Below are positions 7,851 to 14,933 of a stretch of DNA of 41,106 bases, one piece after another. The stretch comes from Betaproteobacteria bacterium (GTDB lineage Bacteria > Pseudomonadota > Gammaproteobacteria > Burkholderiales > SG8-39). A program made the position numbers and the translations under genes. The stretch is taken from positions 1 through 41,106 of the forward strand of contig VBCP01000068.1 in the NCBI GenBank assembly GCA_005888925.1. Reading direction: 5' to 3'. The notes beneath the pieces are model-generated. The model was not told the DNA's origin and did not search any database. It saw nothing but the letters and a program-made list of their open reading frames with translations. Within the stretch, counting starts at the first letter, position 1. The number at the start of each line of letters is the position of its first letter.

Positions 7851-8708
7851 TTGACGCGTTCCGCCGCGGCCCGGTGGCTGCTGCTCGCCACCTTGTGGTC
7901 GCTGCAGTTCATCTTCATGCGCGTGGCCGTGCCCGTGTTCGGCACGGCGCCGGTGGCCGAAGCACGAGCGCTTTTTGCCGCTTGTTTTCTCCTGCCGTGG
8001 GCGCTGTGGATCGCGCGCCTGCAACTCGCGCCGCTCGAGCACTGGCGCGATTACCTGGTTGTCGGGCTTGCCAACAACGTCCTGCCCTTCCTCTGCTTCG
8101 CCTGGGCCGCGACCGTCCTGCCCGCCGGCTATATGGCGGTGATCAACGGCACCGTGCCGCTATGGACCGCGATCTTTTCGGCGCTGATCCTGCACGAGCG
8201 GCTGCGCGCCGCACGCGTCGTCGGCTTCCTCCTCGGCCTCATCGGTGTGGGCATGATCGTGAACCTCGGCCCACTGGAGCTCAGCTGGCAAATCCTTGCC
8301 GCCACCGCTGCGAGCCTCACTGGCGCCGCGCTCTGGGGGTGGGCCGGCGTGCTGATCAAGCAGCGCTACGGGCGCCTGCCGCCGATGGCCGTCGCCGCGG
8401 GCTCGGTCGCTTTCGCCGCCGCCATCATGCTGCCGCTCTGGACGCAGGCGCCACCGCTCGAAGCCTGGACGCCCGTCGCGACGGCCAACATGGTCGCGCT
8501 GGGGCTTCTCTGCACTGGCTTCGCTTACCTGCCCTTCTTCACCCTGATCCGCGATATCGGGCCCTGGCGCACGCTGAGCGTCGGCATGATCGTTCCGCTG
8601 CTCGGGATTTTCTGGGGCTGGCTGTTCCTCGGCGAAGCCGTGATGCTGGGCATGCTCGCCGGCGCGACACTGGTGCTCGTCGCGCTAGTGCTCGTGATGA
8701 AGCATTAA
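7851..8708 (+). CDS. EamA/DMT-family transporter
   Basis: 285 residues from a TTG start one base after the aldo/keto reductase stop; no nearer ATG would keep the first membrane helix (WLLLATLWSLQFIFMRVAVPV). About ten hydrophobic segments are arranged as the two five-helix EamA repeats, with the typical phrases ALFAACFLLPWAL, INGTVPLWTAIFSALIL, GVGMIVNLG and VGMIVPLLGIFWGWLFLGE. DMT exporters move metabolites such as amino acids or drugs across the inner membrane. Substrate unknown. The 3' end overlaps the convergent MAPEG gene by 4 bp. Confidence 0.87.
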   Translation: MTRSAAARWLLLATLWSLQFIFMRVAVPVFGTAPVAEARALFAACFLLPWALWIARLQLAPLEHWRDYLVVGLANNVLPFLCFAWAATVLPAGYMAVINGTVPLWTAIFSALILHERLRAARVVGFLLGLIGVGMIVNLGPLELSWQILAATAASLTGAALWGWAGVLIKQRYGRLPPMAVAAGSVAFAAAIMLPLWTQAPPLEAWTPVATANMVALGLLCTGFAYLPFFTLIRDIGPWRTLSVGMIVPLLGIFWGWLFLGEAVMLGMLAGATLVLVALVLVMKH

Positions 8709-9118
8709 GTGATGGCGCCGGTCCAGCGGACCCAGAGCGCGATCAGCGCCACATTGCTCGCCGCGTACGCGATGAGTCGATGGAACACCTTGGTGTATGT
8801 GAGATGAATCAAGCTGTGCAACGCGCGAAGCGCGACATAGGCCCAGGCGAGATATAGCGCACGCGCATCGACGGTCGCCGTCACGTAGAACCCGAGACAG
8901 ACCACGTAGAACAGGACCGGCAGCTCGAGCAGGTTCATCAGGTTGCGGTTAGGGAGGCTCACTTCGCCTGGCACGTGCGCCGATTCGCCATAGCGGAAAT
9001 CGCGCGACGTCACCTGCCCACGCGCGGCTGCCCTGAAGCGCGCGGCGGGGATGAGGAGCAGCACGACGAATGTCAGGCCCGCGAGCGCGACCATCGGGTA
9101 AAGGATCGCGGCTTTCAC
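8705..9118 (-). CDS. MAPEG-family membrane protein
   Basis: 137 residues with four hydrophobic segments: ILYPMVALAGLTFVVLLLIP, the segment around LELPVLFYVVCLGFYVT, LYLAWAYVALRALHSLIH and the C-terminal YAASNVALIALWVRW. The phrases NLMNLLELPVLFYV and YVALRALHSLIH are typical of bacterial MAPEG proteins (membrane-associated eicosanoid/glutathione metabolism fold). GTG 9118 is chosen as start because it overlaps the upstream TGA (GTGA) and leads directly into helix 1. It is the last gene of the minus-strand operon that starts at the MarR gene. A glutathione-dependent detoxification role is only a family-level guess. Confidence 0.85.
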   Translation of the reverse strand: MKAAILYPMVALAGLTFVVLLLIPAARFRAAARGQVTSRDFRYGESAHVPGEVSLPNRNLMNLLELPVLFYVVCLGFYVTATVDARALYLAWAYVALRALHSLIHLTYTKVFHRLIAYAASNVALIALWVRWTGAIT

Positions 9119-9735
9119 CCTTCGACCGGCAGGACCGTGATGCGGTATTCGTGCGAAAGCTTGCGCTTGCGCACCGGATCTTCGAGCTCCATGCGGAATA
9201 CCTTGCCCGGGCGGATACCACCTTTTGCGGCGAGCGTGCCGCAGAACATCGCCCAGCCCGGCTTCAGCGGATGGCGGCCCATGAGATCTTCCGGCGAGCG
9301 CATCGCGGTGACCGGGCCTTCCTGGTAGAGCTCGCCGTCGGACCACGAGCGCAGCACGAGCTTCTCCCAGTGCGCCTTGACGTCGTCATAGCGCCAGGCC
9401 TCGCTGTACATGGGCTTCGCGCAGAGCTGCTTGGAGAGCGATACGCCGATGGTCTCGGCCTTGCGGTCGGTGTGATCCGATCCCACCGTGACCCAGAGGC
9501 CGTCGGGCTTTGCGAGCAGCACGAACTCGACTTCGCCGCTCGTGTCCGGGCCGGAGACCTGAATCTCGGCAGCCGTGGTGAGCAGGTTGGCCGAGACCCG
9601 GTAGAAGATCGGTGTCGTCTTCGGCGGCTTGACGCCGATCTCCTCGAGCTCCCGGATGTGCTTCCTGAGCGCGGCTTCATCGCGGCCGGTCCAGCCGGCG
9701 ATGACCAGCTCGTGAAACTCGCCGATGGCTTGCAT
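9115..9735 (-). CDS. DUF2848 protein (fumarylacetoacetate-hydrolase-like fold)
   Basis: 206 residues. The text VIAGWTGRDEAALRKHI, FYRVSANLLT, SGEVEFVLL, VGSDHTDRKAET, SKQLCAKPM, FCGTLAAKGGIRP and MELEDPVRKRKL is the full-length signature of the DUF2848 family, which is related to fumarylacetoacetase-type hydrolases; SGEVEF and DHTDRK are the likely metal and substrate regions. Function is uncharacterised. Its start ATG overlaps the hydroxylase stop by one base (TAATG) and its stop overlaps the MAPEG start, so it is a fixed member of the operon and probably handles a product of the hydroxylase. Confidence 0.85.
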   Translation of the reverse strand: MQAIGEFHELVIAGWTGRDEAALRKHIRELEEIGVKPPKTTPIFYRVSANLLTTAAEIQVSGPDTSGEVEFVLLAKPDGLWVTVGSDHTDRKAETIGVSLSKQLCAKPMYSEAWRYDDVKAHWEKLVLRSWSDGELYQEGPVTAMRSPEDLMGRHPLKPGWAMFCGTLAAKGGIRPGKVFRMELEDPVRKRKLSHEYRITVLPVEG

Positions 9736-11192
9736 TAGGCGACTTTGCGCTTCGCCGCCGGCGACGGGATGTCGTAGCTCGCCATGAGGTCGTCGACCAC
9801 GCGGTGGAACTCCGTCCACGGCGCTTCGCGGAAGCTGTGGTTGCGCACGATGAAGGACGCGCCGGCGTAGAACTTCTCGTACTGCAGGTGCCGGCCGGCG
9901 AACTCGGAGCCGATGAGATCCCAGACGAGCTTGTAGAGCTTCATGCGTTCGAGGGCCCCGAGCTGAGGCGTCTGCCAGTATTTTTCGAACAGCTCGCGCA
10001 GGTGACCGTCGTGCATCACCGAGACGTCCGCCGGCATCTGGAACACGCCGCCGCCGACCAGCTCGCGCAGCGCGTCGATGATCGACGAATGGCTCTCGGT
10101 GCACCAGTTGAGCGCCGCGTACATATAGCGCCGGTTGAACGTCATCCCGCCCTCGGGCCAGTCCTCGGCATCCTGGATCTGCCCGGCGATCATGCCGCCG
10201 AGCGCCGCCTCCAGCGCGGCGAAGCGGCCGAGCACCTCGCGTACCGCGGGCACTTCGTTGGCGCCGGAGGCCTGCGCGATCTTGCTCGCGAGACCCACGA
10301 TCAGCTTCAGCTTCTCGTGGAAGCGCACGTTCGACTGATGGTTGCCGTAGCAGTGCCCCGGCGTCTTGATGTAGATCTCGCGCGCGAGGATCGCGTCCAT
10401 ATGCACGAACACGCGCTCCCAGGGCACTTTCACGTTCTCGCACATCACCATCGAGTCGGTCTCGTCGAAGCGCCAGGTGAGCGGGTTCTCGAACTCGCAG
10501 CTCGCGTAGCGCTCGAAGGGCTTCCTCGACCAGAGCGTCACGCCCGGGGTGTTGACCGCGATCGCGCAGGTCACGGATTCGGCGAGCTGCGTCGGCGCGA
10601 GCGGCAGCAGATTGCCGATCCAGATCTCGTTCGCGAACACCGCGCCGGTGGCGAGCATCTTCATGCCGCTGATCACGAGGCCGTCGTCATCCTCGCGCAC
10701 CACGCGCAGCGAGGGCACCGGAAGGTTCTGCTTCTGGTAGAACTCGGGGTTGCGCGCCGCCTGCGGCGGCAGCACCGCATACACGCCGTAGACGTCCTCC
10801 TTGCGCATGTGCTCGTAGTAGCGCAGGAGGTTGCCGGCGTACTGGCCGAACACCGGCGCATTCATCGCCATGCCGGTGACGAAGCTCGAGACGTGGTCGG
10901 GCGAGCGCCCGAGCAGGCCATGGCTCATCGCCGCGATCGCCCGATGAAGATGGGTGCGCTTGGCCAGATCGTCCTTTGTCTTGGCGCGCAGGAAATAGGC
11001 GCTGTAGCGCTCCTTGCCCTCGGCGAAGCTGAACGCCGGATCGGCGCGCTTCAGGTCGTAGATCGCCGCCATCGAGCGCGCGGCGTTGCGAAAGCCCGGA
11101 TGCGTGGTGACGTCGTCGACGCGCTCCGAGCCGATGTAGACGACCCGGCCGTCCTTCAGCGATTCGAGGTGCTCAGCGCCGCTCTTTAGCAT
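9735..11192 (-). CDS. HpaB-like flavin-dependent aromatic hydroxylase (4-hydroxyphenylacetate 3-monooxygenase large component family)
   Basis: 485 residues, full length for the family. Landmarks include VTTHPGFRNAARSMAAIYDL, HLHRAIAAMSHGLLGRSPDH, DDGLVISGMKMLATGA, the FAD-contacting region VPWERVFVHMDA and the C-terminal GALERMKLYKLVWDLIGSEFAGR. HpaB enzymes use FADH2 supplied by a separate reductase (HpaC) to ortho-hydroxylate phenols; related members act on pyrrole-2-carboxylate or halophenols, and some are decarboxylases/dehydratases. No HpaC is in the window. The start is fixed by AAGGAGG six bases upstream. The frame overlaps the cupin gene by 20 bp. Confidence 0.92.
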   Translation of the reverse strand: MLKSGAEHLESLKDGRVVYIGSERVDDVTTHPGFRNAARSMAAIYDLKRADPAFSFAEGKERYSAYFLRAKTKDDLAKRTHLHRAIAAMSHGLLGRSPDHVSSFVTGMAMNAPVFGQYAGNLLRYYEHMRKEDVYGVYAVLPPQAARNPEFYQKQNLPVPSLRVVREDDDGLVISGMKMLATGAVFANEIWIGNLLPLAPTQLAESVTCAIAVNTPGVTLWSRKPFERYASCEFENPLTWRFDETDSMVMCENVKVPWERVFVHMDAILAREIYIKTPGHCYGNHQSNVRFHEKLKLIVGLASKIAQASGANEVPAVREVLGRFAALEAALGGMIAGQIQDAEDWPEGGMTFNRRYMYAALNWCTESHSSIIDALRELVGGGVFQMPADVSVMHDGHLRELFEKYWQTPQLGALERMKLYKLVWDLIGSEFAGRHLQYEKFYAGASFIVRNHSFREAPWTEFHRVVDDLMASYDIPSPAAKRKVA

Positions 11193-11583
11193 GGCCTGCC
11201 TCCTTCCCGGAGGTCTCGTAATAGTGGATTTCGTGCAGGATGCACCCCCCCTTCGACGTGAAGGGGCCATGGTGCACGCCCGGCGGGCGGCAGGCGTAGG
11301 TCGGCGCGAAGCACTGCTCGCCGCCGCGTCCCTGCGCATCGTTGCCGACGATCAGGTCGCCGAGCACTACGTACACCTCCTCCCAATGATCGTGCACGAA
11401 GGGCTCGGTGGAAAACGCGCCCGGCTCGATCTTCAAGAGGCGCGTGCGGCTGCCTTTCTTCGCCGTCTCGTCGAGGTCCGATGCCAGGATCTTCTGGTAG
11501 AAGCCCGGCGGATAGCCCGGCGGGCGCTCCCAGCCAGTGTTGAGATCGACTCTTACGAACTCGAGATGCTGCTTGGGCTTCAT
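11173..11583 (-). CDS. Cupin-domain protein
   Basis: 136 residues forming one cupin barrel. Motif 1 is visible as FVHDHWEEVYVVLGDL (H64, H66, E68/E69) and motif 2 as CRPPGVHHGPFTSKGG. These residues usually hold Fe(II), Mn or Zn. Candidates for function are a ring-cleavage dioxygenase, an isomerase or a decarboxylase accessory. The ATG overlaps the EthD-like stop (ATGA) and the 3' end overlaps the hydroxylase start, so it is translationally linked to both and likely acts on the same pathway. Confidence 0.85.
   Translation of the reverse strand: MKPKQHLEFVRVDLNTGWERPPGYPPGFYQKILASDLDETAKKGSRTRLLKIEPGAFSTEPFVHDHWEEVYVVLGDLIVGNDAQGRGGEQCFAPTYACRPPGVHHGPFTSKGGCILHEIHYYETSGKEAGHAKERR
11199..11205 (-). 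promoter_or_regulatory. Strong Shine-Dalgarno for the HpaB-like gene
   Basis: Reverse complement AAGGAGG, six bases before ATG 11192 and inside the end of the cupin gene. It fixes the hydroxylase start and predicts high translation of this operon member. Confidence 0.8.
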
Positions 11584-11951
11584 CAGGCACCCTCCTCGTT
11601 GCCGTCGATCCAGGGCGCGCGGAAAACCTCCTCCTGCGCCATCGCCTGGTGAACGACGCTTCCTTCATAGAGCGGAAACTGCTTGAAATCCTCGCGCGCC
11701 GCGGCGCGTGCCGGCGACGCGAACGCGGCTTCCATGGACTCGAGCGATTCGAACTCGAGCTGCGCGAGCAGCACCGTCTTGCCGCGGTTCACCGCAAACG
11801 GGTCGTGCCAGTCGAGGGCGGTGTGCAGCACGACGCGCCGCATGCCGGGCCAGCGCGCGAGCAGCGGCACATGCAGCTCGCGGTAGCGCTCGACGAAACT
11901 CTCGGCGTCGACACCCGTGACGTCGTAGCGCACGAAGTAAGAAACGCTCAT
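11583..11951 (-). CDS. EthD-like dimeric alpha-beta barrel protein
   Basis: 122 residues. MSVSYFVRYDVTGVDAESFV, YRELHVPLLARWPGMRRVVL, VLLAQLEFESLESMEAAFAS and AAREDFKQFP match the EthD / ferredoxin-like barrel layout (first strand, HxP helix, central strand, AFxS motif). Members occur as accessory or degradative proteins in aromatic and ether catabolism; a conserved His (ELHVPL) is present. It is linked on both sides by ATGA overlaps (MarR upstream, cupin downstream). Exact reaction unknown. Confidence 0.75.
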   Translation of the reverse strand: MSVSYFVRYDVTGVDAESFVERYRELHVPLLARWPGMRRVVLHTALDWHDPFAVNRGKTVLLAQLEFESLESMEAAFASPARAAAREDFKQFPLYEGSVVHQAMAQEEVFRAPWIDGNEEGA

Positions 11952-12511
11952 GCCGCCTTCGTGTCGTGCAGCATGAACTGCAGCATCGCCACCGCGCGGT
12001 CGCCGGAGGCCACCAGATCGCGTGCGAGCAGCCGCAGCTGGCGGAAGCGCCGCGCGTCGAGACGCTCGAACAGCACATCGTTCACGCGGCGCTGGAACGG
12101 CGCGAGGCGCTCGAGCAGCTCGCGGCTCTTGAGGTTCGCCCTGAGGAGCACCCGGCGCCCGTCGGCCGGGTCGGCGACCTTCTCGAGGATGCCGCTCGCC
12201 ACGAGCTTGTTGGCCTCGATGGTGATGAAGGCGCCCGAGCGATGCAGCCGCCCCGCCACTTCGCCGACCGCCAGCAGTCCTTCGGCACGCGAGACCAGCA
12301 TCAGGATCTCGTACTGCGCCCCCGAGATGCCGACGATCGCCGCAAACGCATCGCGACAGGTATCCAGGCGATGCCCGTAGGCGATCAGGTCGTGGATCAG
12401 CCCGCGGAACTCGGCGTCGGAGCCTTCGACCAGCAGCGCCGCTCGCGAGACGGTGACCGGAGGTACCGCGTTGAATACGGGAGCGGGTTTGCGGCGGCGG
12501 GGCCGGGCCAT
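11948..12511 (-). CDS. MarR-family transcriptional regulator
   Basis: 187 residues. A winged-helix region is clear: AQYEILMLVSRAEG, LAVGEVAGRLHRSGAFITIE (recognition helix), ANKLVASGILEKVADPADGRRVLLRAN (wing). Flanking helices would make the dimer. MarR proteins usually repress divergent catabolic genes and release DNA on binding an aromatic ligand. Here it is first in its own operon and faces the FAD monooxygenase across 59 bp, so it probably controls both directions from repeats at 12537-12570. Start ATG 12511; no Shine-Dalgarno is seen. Confidence 0.9.
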   Translation of the reverse strand: MARPRRRKPAPVFNAVPPVTVSRAALLVEGSDAEFRGLIHDLIAYGHRLDTCRDAFAAIVGISGAQYEILMLVSRAEGLLAVGEVAGRLHRSGAFITIEANKLVASGILEKVADPADGRRVLLRANLKSRELLERLAPFQRRVNDVLFERLDARRFRQLRLLARDLVASGDRAVAMLQFMLHDTKAA

Positions 12512-12570
12512 TGACCGCAGGATTCTGGACCCGCAGAATTAGCTTTGTCAATTAGCTTTCTCATCAAAGC
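12512..12570. promoter_or_regulatory. Divergent MarR/monooxygenase promoter region with repeats
   Basis: Minus strand: TTGACA (12551-12546), 18 bp spacer, CAGAAT (12527-12522), predicting a start near 12515, just before the marR ATG. Plus strand: TTGACC (12511-12516), 17 bp spacer, CAGAAT (12534-12539), predicting a start near 12546. The direct repeat AATTAGCTTT occurs at 12537-12546 and 12550-12559, and the inverted repeat GCTTT-N6-AAAGC at 12555-12570 abuts the monooxygenase ATG. These overlap both promoters and are the best MarR operator candidates. Confidence 0.5.
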
Positions 12571-13728
12571 ATGAGCGTCTTGATTGCCGGCGCGGGCCCG
12601 GTGGGGCTCGCCGCGGCCAACGTGCTCGCCGATGCCGGCATCGCGGTGAGCGTGCTCGAGGCCGAGCCGCGGCTGCCCGAGAACCTGCGCGCCTCGACCT
12701 TCCAGCCGCCGACGCTCGACCTCCTGGCGCGCTTCGGCGCCAGCGCTCGGCTGATCGAGATGGGGCGCGTCGCGCGCAAGGTGCAATACCGCGACCGCGC
12801 CGGCTGGATCGCCGAGCTCGACTTCGGCGTGCTGCAGGCGGACACGCAGCATCCCTACCGCGTGCAATGCGAGCAGTACCGGCTCAATCAGGTGCTCGCC
12901 GCACGGCTGAAGGCGTTGCGGTTCGGCGCCGAGGTCACGGCGCTCGACCAGGATGCCGATGGCGTCACGGTGACGATCAACGGCGGCGAAAAGCTGCGCG
13001 GCGACTGGCTGATCGGCGCCGACGGCGGCCGCAGCCGGGTGCGCGAGACGCTCGGCATCCCGCTCGAAGGCTTCACCTGGCCGGAGCGCTTCCTCGTGGC
13101 GAGCACGCCGTTCGATTTCGCGCAGGCGATCCCGCGGCTCGCCGAGGTCAGCTACTTCGCCGACCCGCAGGAATGGTTTTTCCTGCTGCGGGTGCGCGAC
13201 GTCTGGCGCGCGATGTTCCCCGCGAGGGCGGAGGAAACCGAAGCCGACATTCTTTCGGACGCGTCCATCGAGCGGCGGCTACAGCGCGTGCACGCCAAAT
13301 CCGGCCGCTACGAGATCGCGCACCGCACCCTCTACTCGGTGCATCAGCGCGTCGCGCAGAGCTATCGCCGGGGGCGCGTGTTCCTGGCGGGCGACGTGGC
13401 GCATCTCAACAATCCGCTCGGCGGCATGGGGATGAACGGCGGCATCCATGATGCCTTCAACCTGGCGGAAAAGCTCGCCGGCGTGATCCGCGGCGAAAAA
13501 CCGCCCGAGGAGCTTGAGCGCTACGAGCGCCAGCGCCGGCCGGTCGCGCTCGAGTACGTGAACACCATTACCATCGCCAACAAGCGCCACCTCGAGATGC
13601 GCGACGCCGAGGAGCAGCGGCGCTGGCGCGCCGAGCTCTCGCGCGCGATGGCCGACCGCACGGCCGAGCGCGAGTACATGCTCAAGCTCTCGATGATTGC
13701 CAGCCTGAGGAAATACGCATGCGCATGA
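12571..13728 (+). CDS. FAD-dependent aromatic monooxygenase (PheA/TfdB/MhpA-type)
   Basis: 385 residues. The FAD Rossmann motif is at the N-terminus (LIAGAGPVGLAAANVLADAG), the DG motif at LIGADGGRSRVRETLG and the GD motif at VFLAGDVAHLNNPLGGMGMN. This is the class A single-component flavin monooxygenase plan, which hydroxylates phenolic acids with NAD(P)H. The protein is shorter than PheA or MhpA because it lacks the C-terminal thioredoxin-like domain. It is divergent from the MarR operon and overlaps the following Bug gene by 10 bp, linking uptake and oxidation. Confidence 0.9.
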   Translation: MSVLIAGAGPVGLAAANVLADAGIAVSVLEAEPRLPENLRASTFQPPTLDLLARFGASARLIEMGRVARKVQYRDRAGWIAELDFGVLQADTQHPYRVQCEQYRLNQVLAARLKALRFGAEVTALDQDADGVTVTINGGEKLRGDWLIGADGGRSRVRETLGIPLEGFTWPERFLVASTPFDFAQAIPRLAEVSYFADPQEWFFLLRVRDVWRAMFPARAEETEADILSDASIERRLQRVHAKSGRYEIAHRTLYSVHQRVAQSYRRGRVFLAGDVAHLNNPLGGMGMNGGIHDAFNLAEKLAGVIRGEKPPEELERYERQRRPVALEYVNTITIANKRHLEMRDAEEQRRWRAELSRAMADRTAEREYMLKLSMIASLRKYACA

Positions 13729-14678
13729 CGAATATTCTTCTGGCGATGGCGCTGATCCCGCTGGTCGCGGGAGCACAAACGTTCCCATCGCGGCAGATCA
13801 CCATCGTCGTGCCCTACTCTCCGGGCAGCACCTCGGATCTGCTGCCGCGGGCGATCGCGCCGCTGATGTCGCAAGCGCTCGGCGTGCCCCTCATCGTCGA
13901 GAACGGCCCGGGCGCGGGCGGTAATGTCGGCGCCGCGATGGTCGCCAAAGCCGAAGCGAGCGGGCACACGGTGCTGATGGCGCCCTCGGCGATCCTCGCG
14001 ACCAACCAGTGGCTCTACAAGGATCTGCCGTACGACCCGCACAAGGACTTCACGCCGGTGATCAATGCCGCGACCACGCCCAACCTTTGGGTCGCCTATC
14101 CGGGCCTGCCGGTCAAAACGATGAGCGACGTCATCACGCTCGCAAAGGCGAAGCCCGGCTCGCTCAGCTTCGCCTCCGGCGGCGCCGGCACCACCAGCCA
14201 TCTCTGCGGCGAGCTGCTGAAAACCACCGCGCAGGTCGATCTCGTGCACGTGCCCTATAAGGGCCCGGCGCCGGCGGCGCAGGATCTCCTGGCGGGCCGC
14301 GTGCCGCTCATGTGCGACAACTTCTCCAACGTCATCTCGCACGTGCGCGCCGGCAGGCTGCGCGCGATCGCGCTCACCGCCATGAAGCGGCATCCGCAGG
14401 CGCCGGACGTGCCCACCGCGGATGAGTCGGGGCTTCCAGGGTTTGAGGTGAACGTCTGGTACGGCTTCGCCGTGCCGGCGGCGACGCCGAAACCGGCGGT
14501 GCAGAAGCTGAATGCCGAGATCGGCCGGGCGCTGCGCAATCCCTCAGTCGCCGAGCGCCTGGACGGCCTCGGCCTTGCCATCGTCGCCGATACGCCGGAG
14601 GAATTCGCCCGCTTCGTCGCGGCCGAGTCGGAGAAGATGCGCCGCCTGGTGCAGGCGTCGGGCGCGCGGGTCGATTAA
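13719..14678 (+). CDS. Bug/TctC-family periplasmic solute receptor
   Basis: 319 residues, intact. Signal peptide ILLAMALIPLVAGA ending before QTFPSRQITIVVPYSPGSTSD. Later motifs are GAGGNVGAAMVAKA, LPYDPHKDFTPV, VHVPYKGPAPAAQ, VRAGRLRAIALT and APDVPTADESGLPG. GAGGA precedes the start within the monooxygenase gene. Role as for other family members, periplasmic capture of an organic acid; the partner enzyme is probably the monooxygenase just upstream. Confidence 0.93.
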   Translation: MRMTNILLAMALIPLVAGAQTFPSRQITIVVPYSPGSTSDLLPRAIAPLMSQALGVPLIVENGPGAGGNVGAAMVAKAEASGHTVLMAPSAILATNQWLYKDLPYDPHKDFTPVINAATTPNLWVAYPGLPVKTMSDVITLAKAKPGSLSFASGGAGTTSHLCGELLKTTAQVDLVHVPYKGPAPAAQDLLAGRVPLMCDNFSNVISHVRAGRLRAIALTAMKRHPQAPDVPTADESGLPGFEVNVWYGFAVPAATPKPAVQKLNAEIGRALRNPSVAERLDGLGLAIVADTPEEFARFVAAESEKMRRLVQASGARVD

Positions 14679-14681
14679 TTC

Positions 14682-14933
14682 ATGGCGCTGAGCCGTGCCC
14701 AGCTAAGCAAGGCCGTCGCGCACATGGAAGCCGGCGATTGGCACGCGGCGCATGAGATCGTTCAGCGCGATGAAGACTCGCCGCTCGCGTGCTGGGCGCA
14801 CGGCATTGTCCACATCATGGAGGGCGACCTGCCTAACGCGCGCTACTGGTACGCCCAGGCGAAGCGTGCGTTTCCATCGAAGCCCACGGCGGCTGGCGAG
14901 ATCCGCGCGCTAAAAACTGAATTAAGTACCTGA
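14682..14933 (+). CDS. Small hypothetical protein, helical TPR-like
   Basis: 83 residues, not recognised as a named family. The sequence MALSRAQLSKAVAHMEAGDW, AAHEIVQRDEDSPLACWAHG, IVHIMEGDLPNARYWYAQAK suggests two helical hairpins of TPR type (alternating small and aromatic residues, H-E/H-I positions), without signal peptide. It starts 3 bp after the Bug gene stop and so belongs to that transcript. Its last codons and stop fall in the repeat-like sequence at 14920-14944, and it overlaps the convergent sensor gene by 12 bp. Confidence 0.6.
   Translation: MALSRAQLSKAVAHMEAGDWHAAHEIVQRDEDSPLACWAHGIVHIMEGDLPNARYWYAQAKRAFPSKPTAAGEIRALKTELST

Noticed and set aside
11193..11339. A longer N-terminus for the HpaB-like protein reaching into the cupin gene
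   Set aside because: AAGGAGG is correctly spaced before ATG 11192, and the extra text is out-of-frame cupin code.
12537..12559. AATTAGCTTT repeats as a CRISPR fragment
   Set aside because: Only two 10-base units with a 3 bp spacer; they lie in a regulator's promoter and fit operators better.
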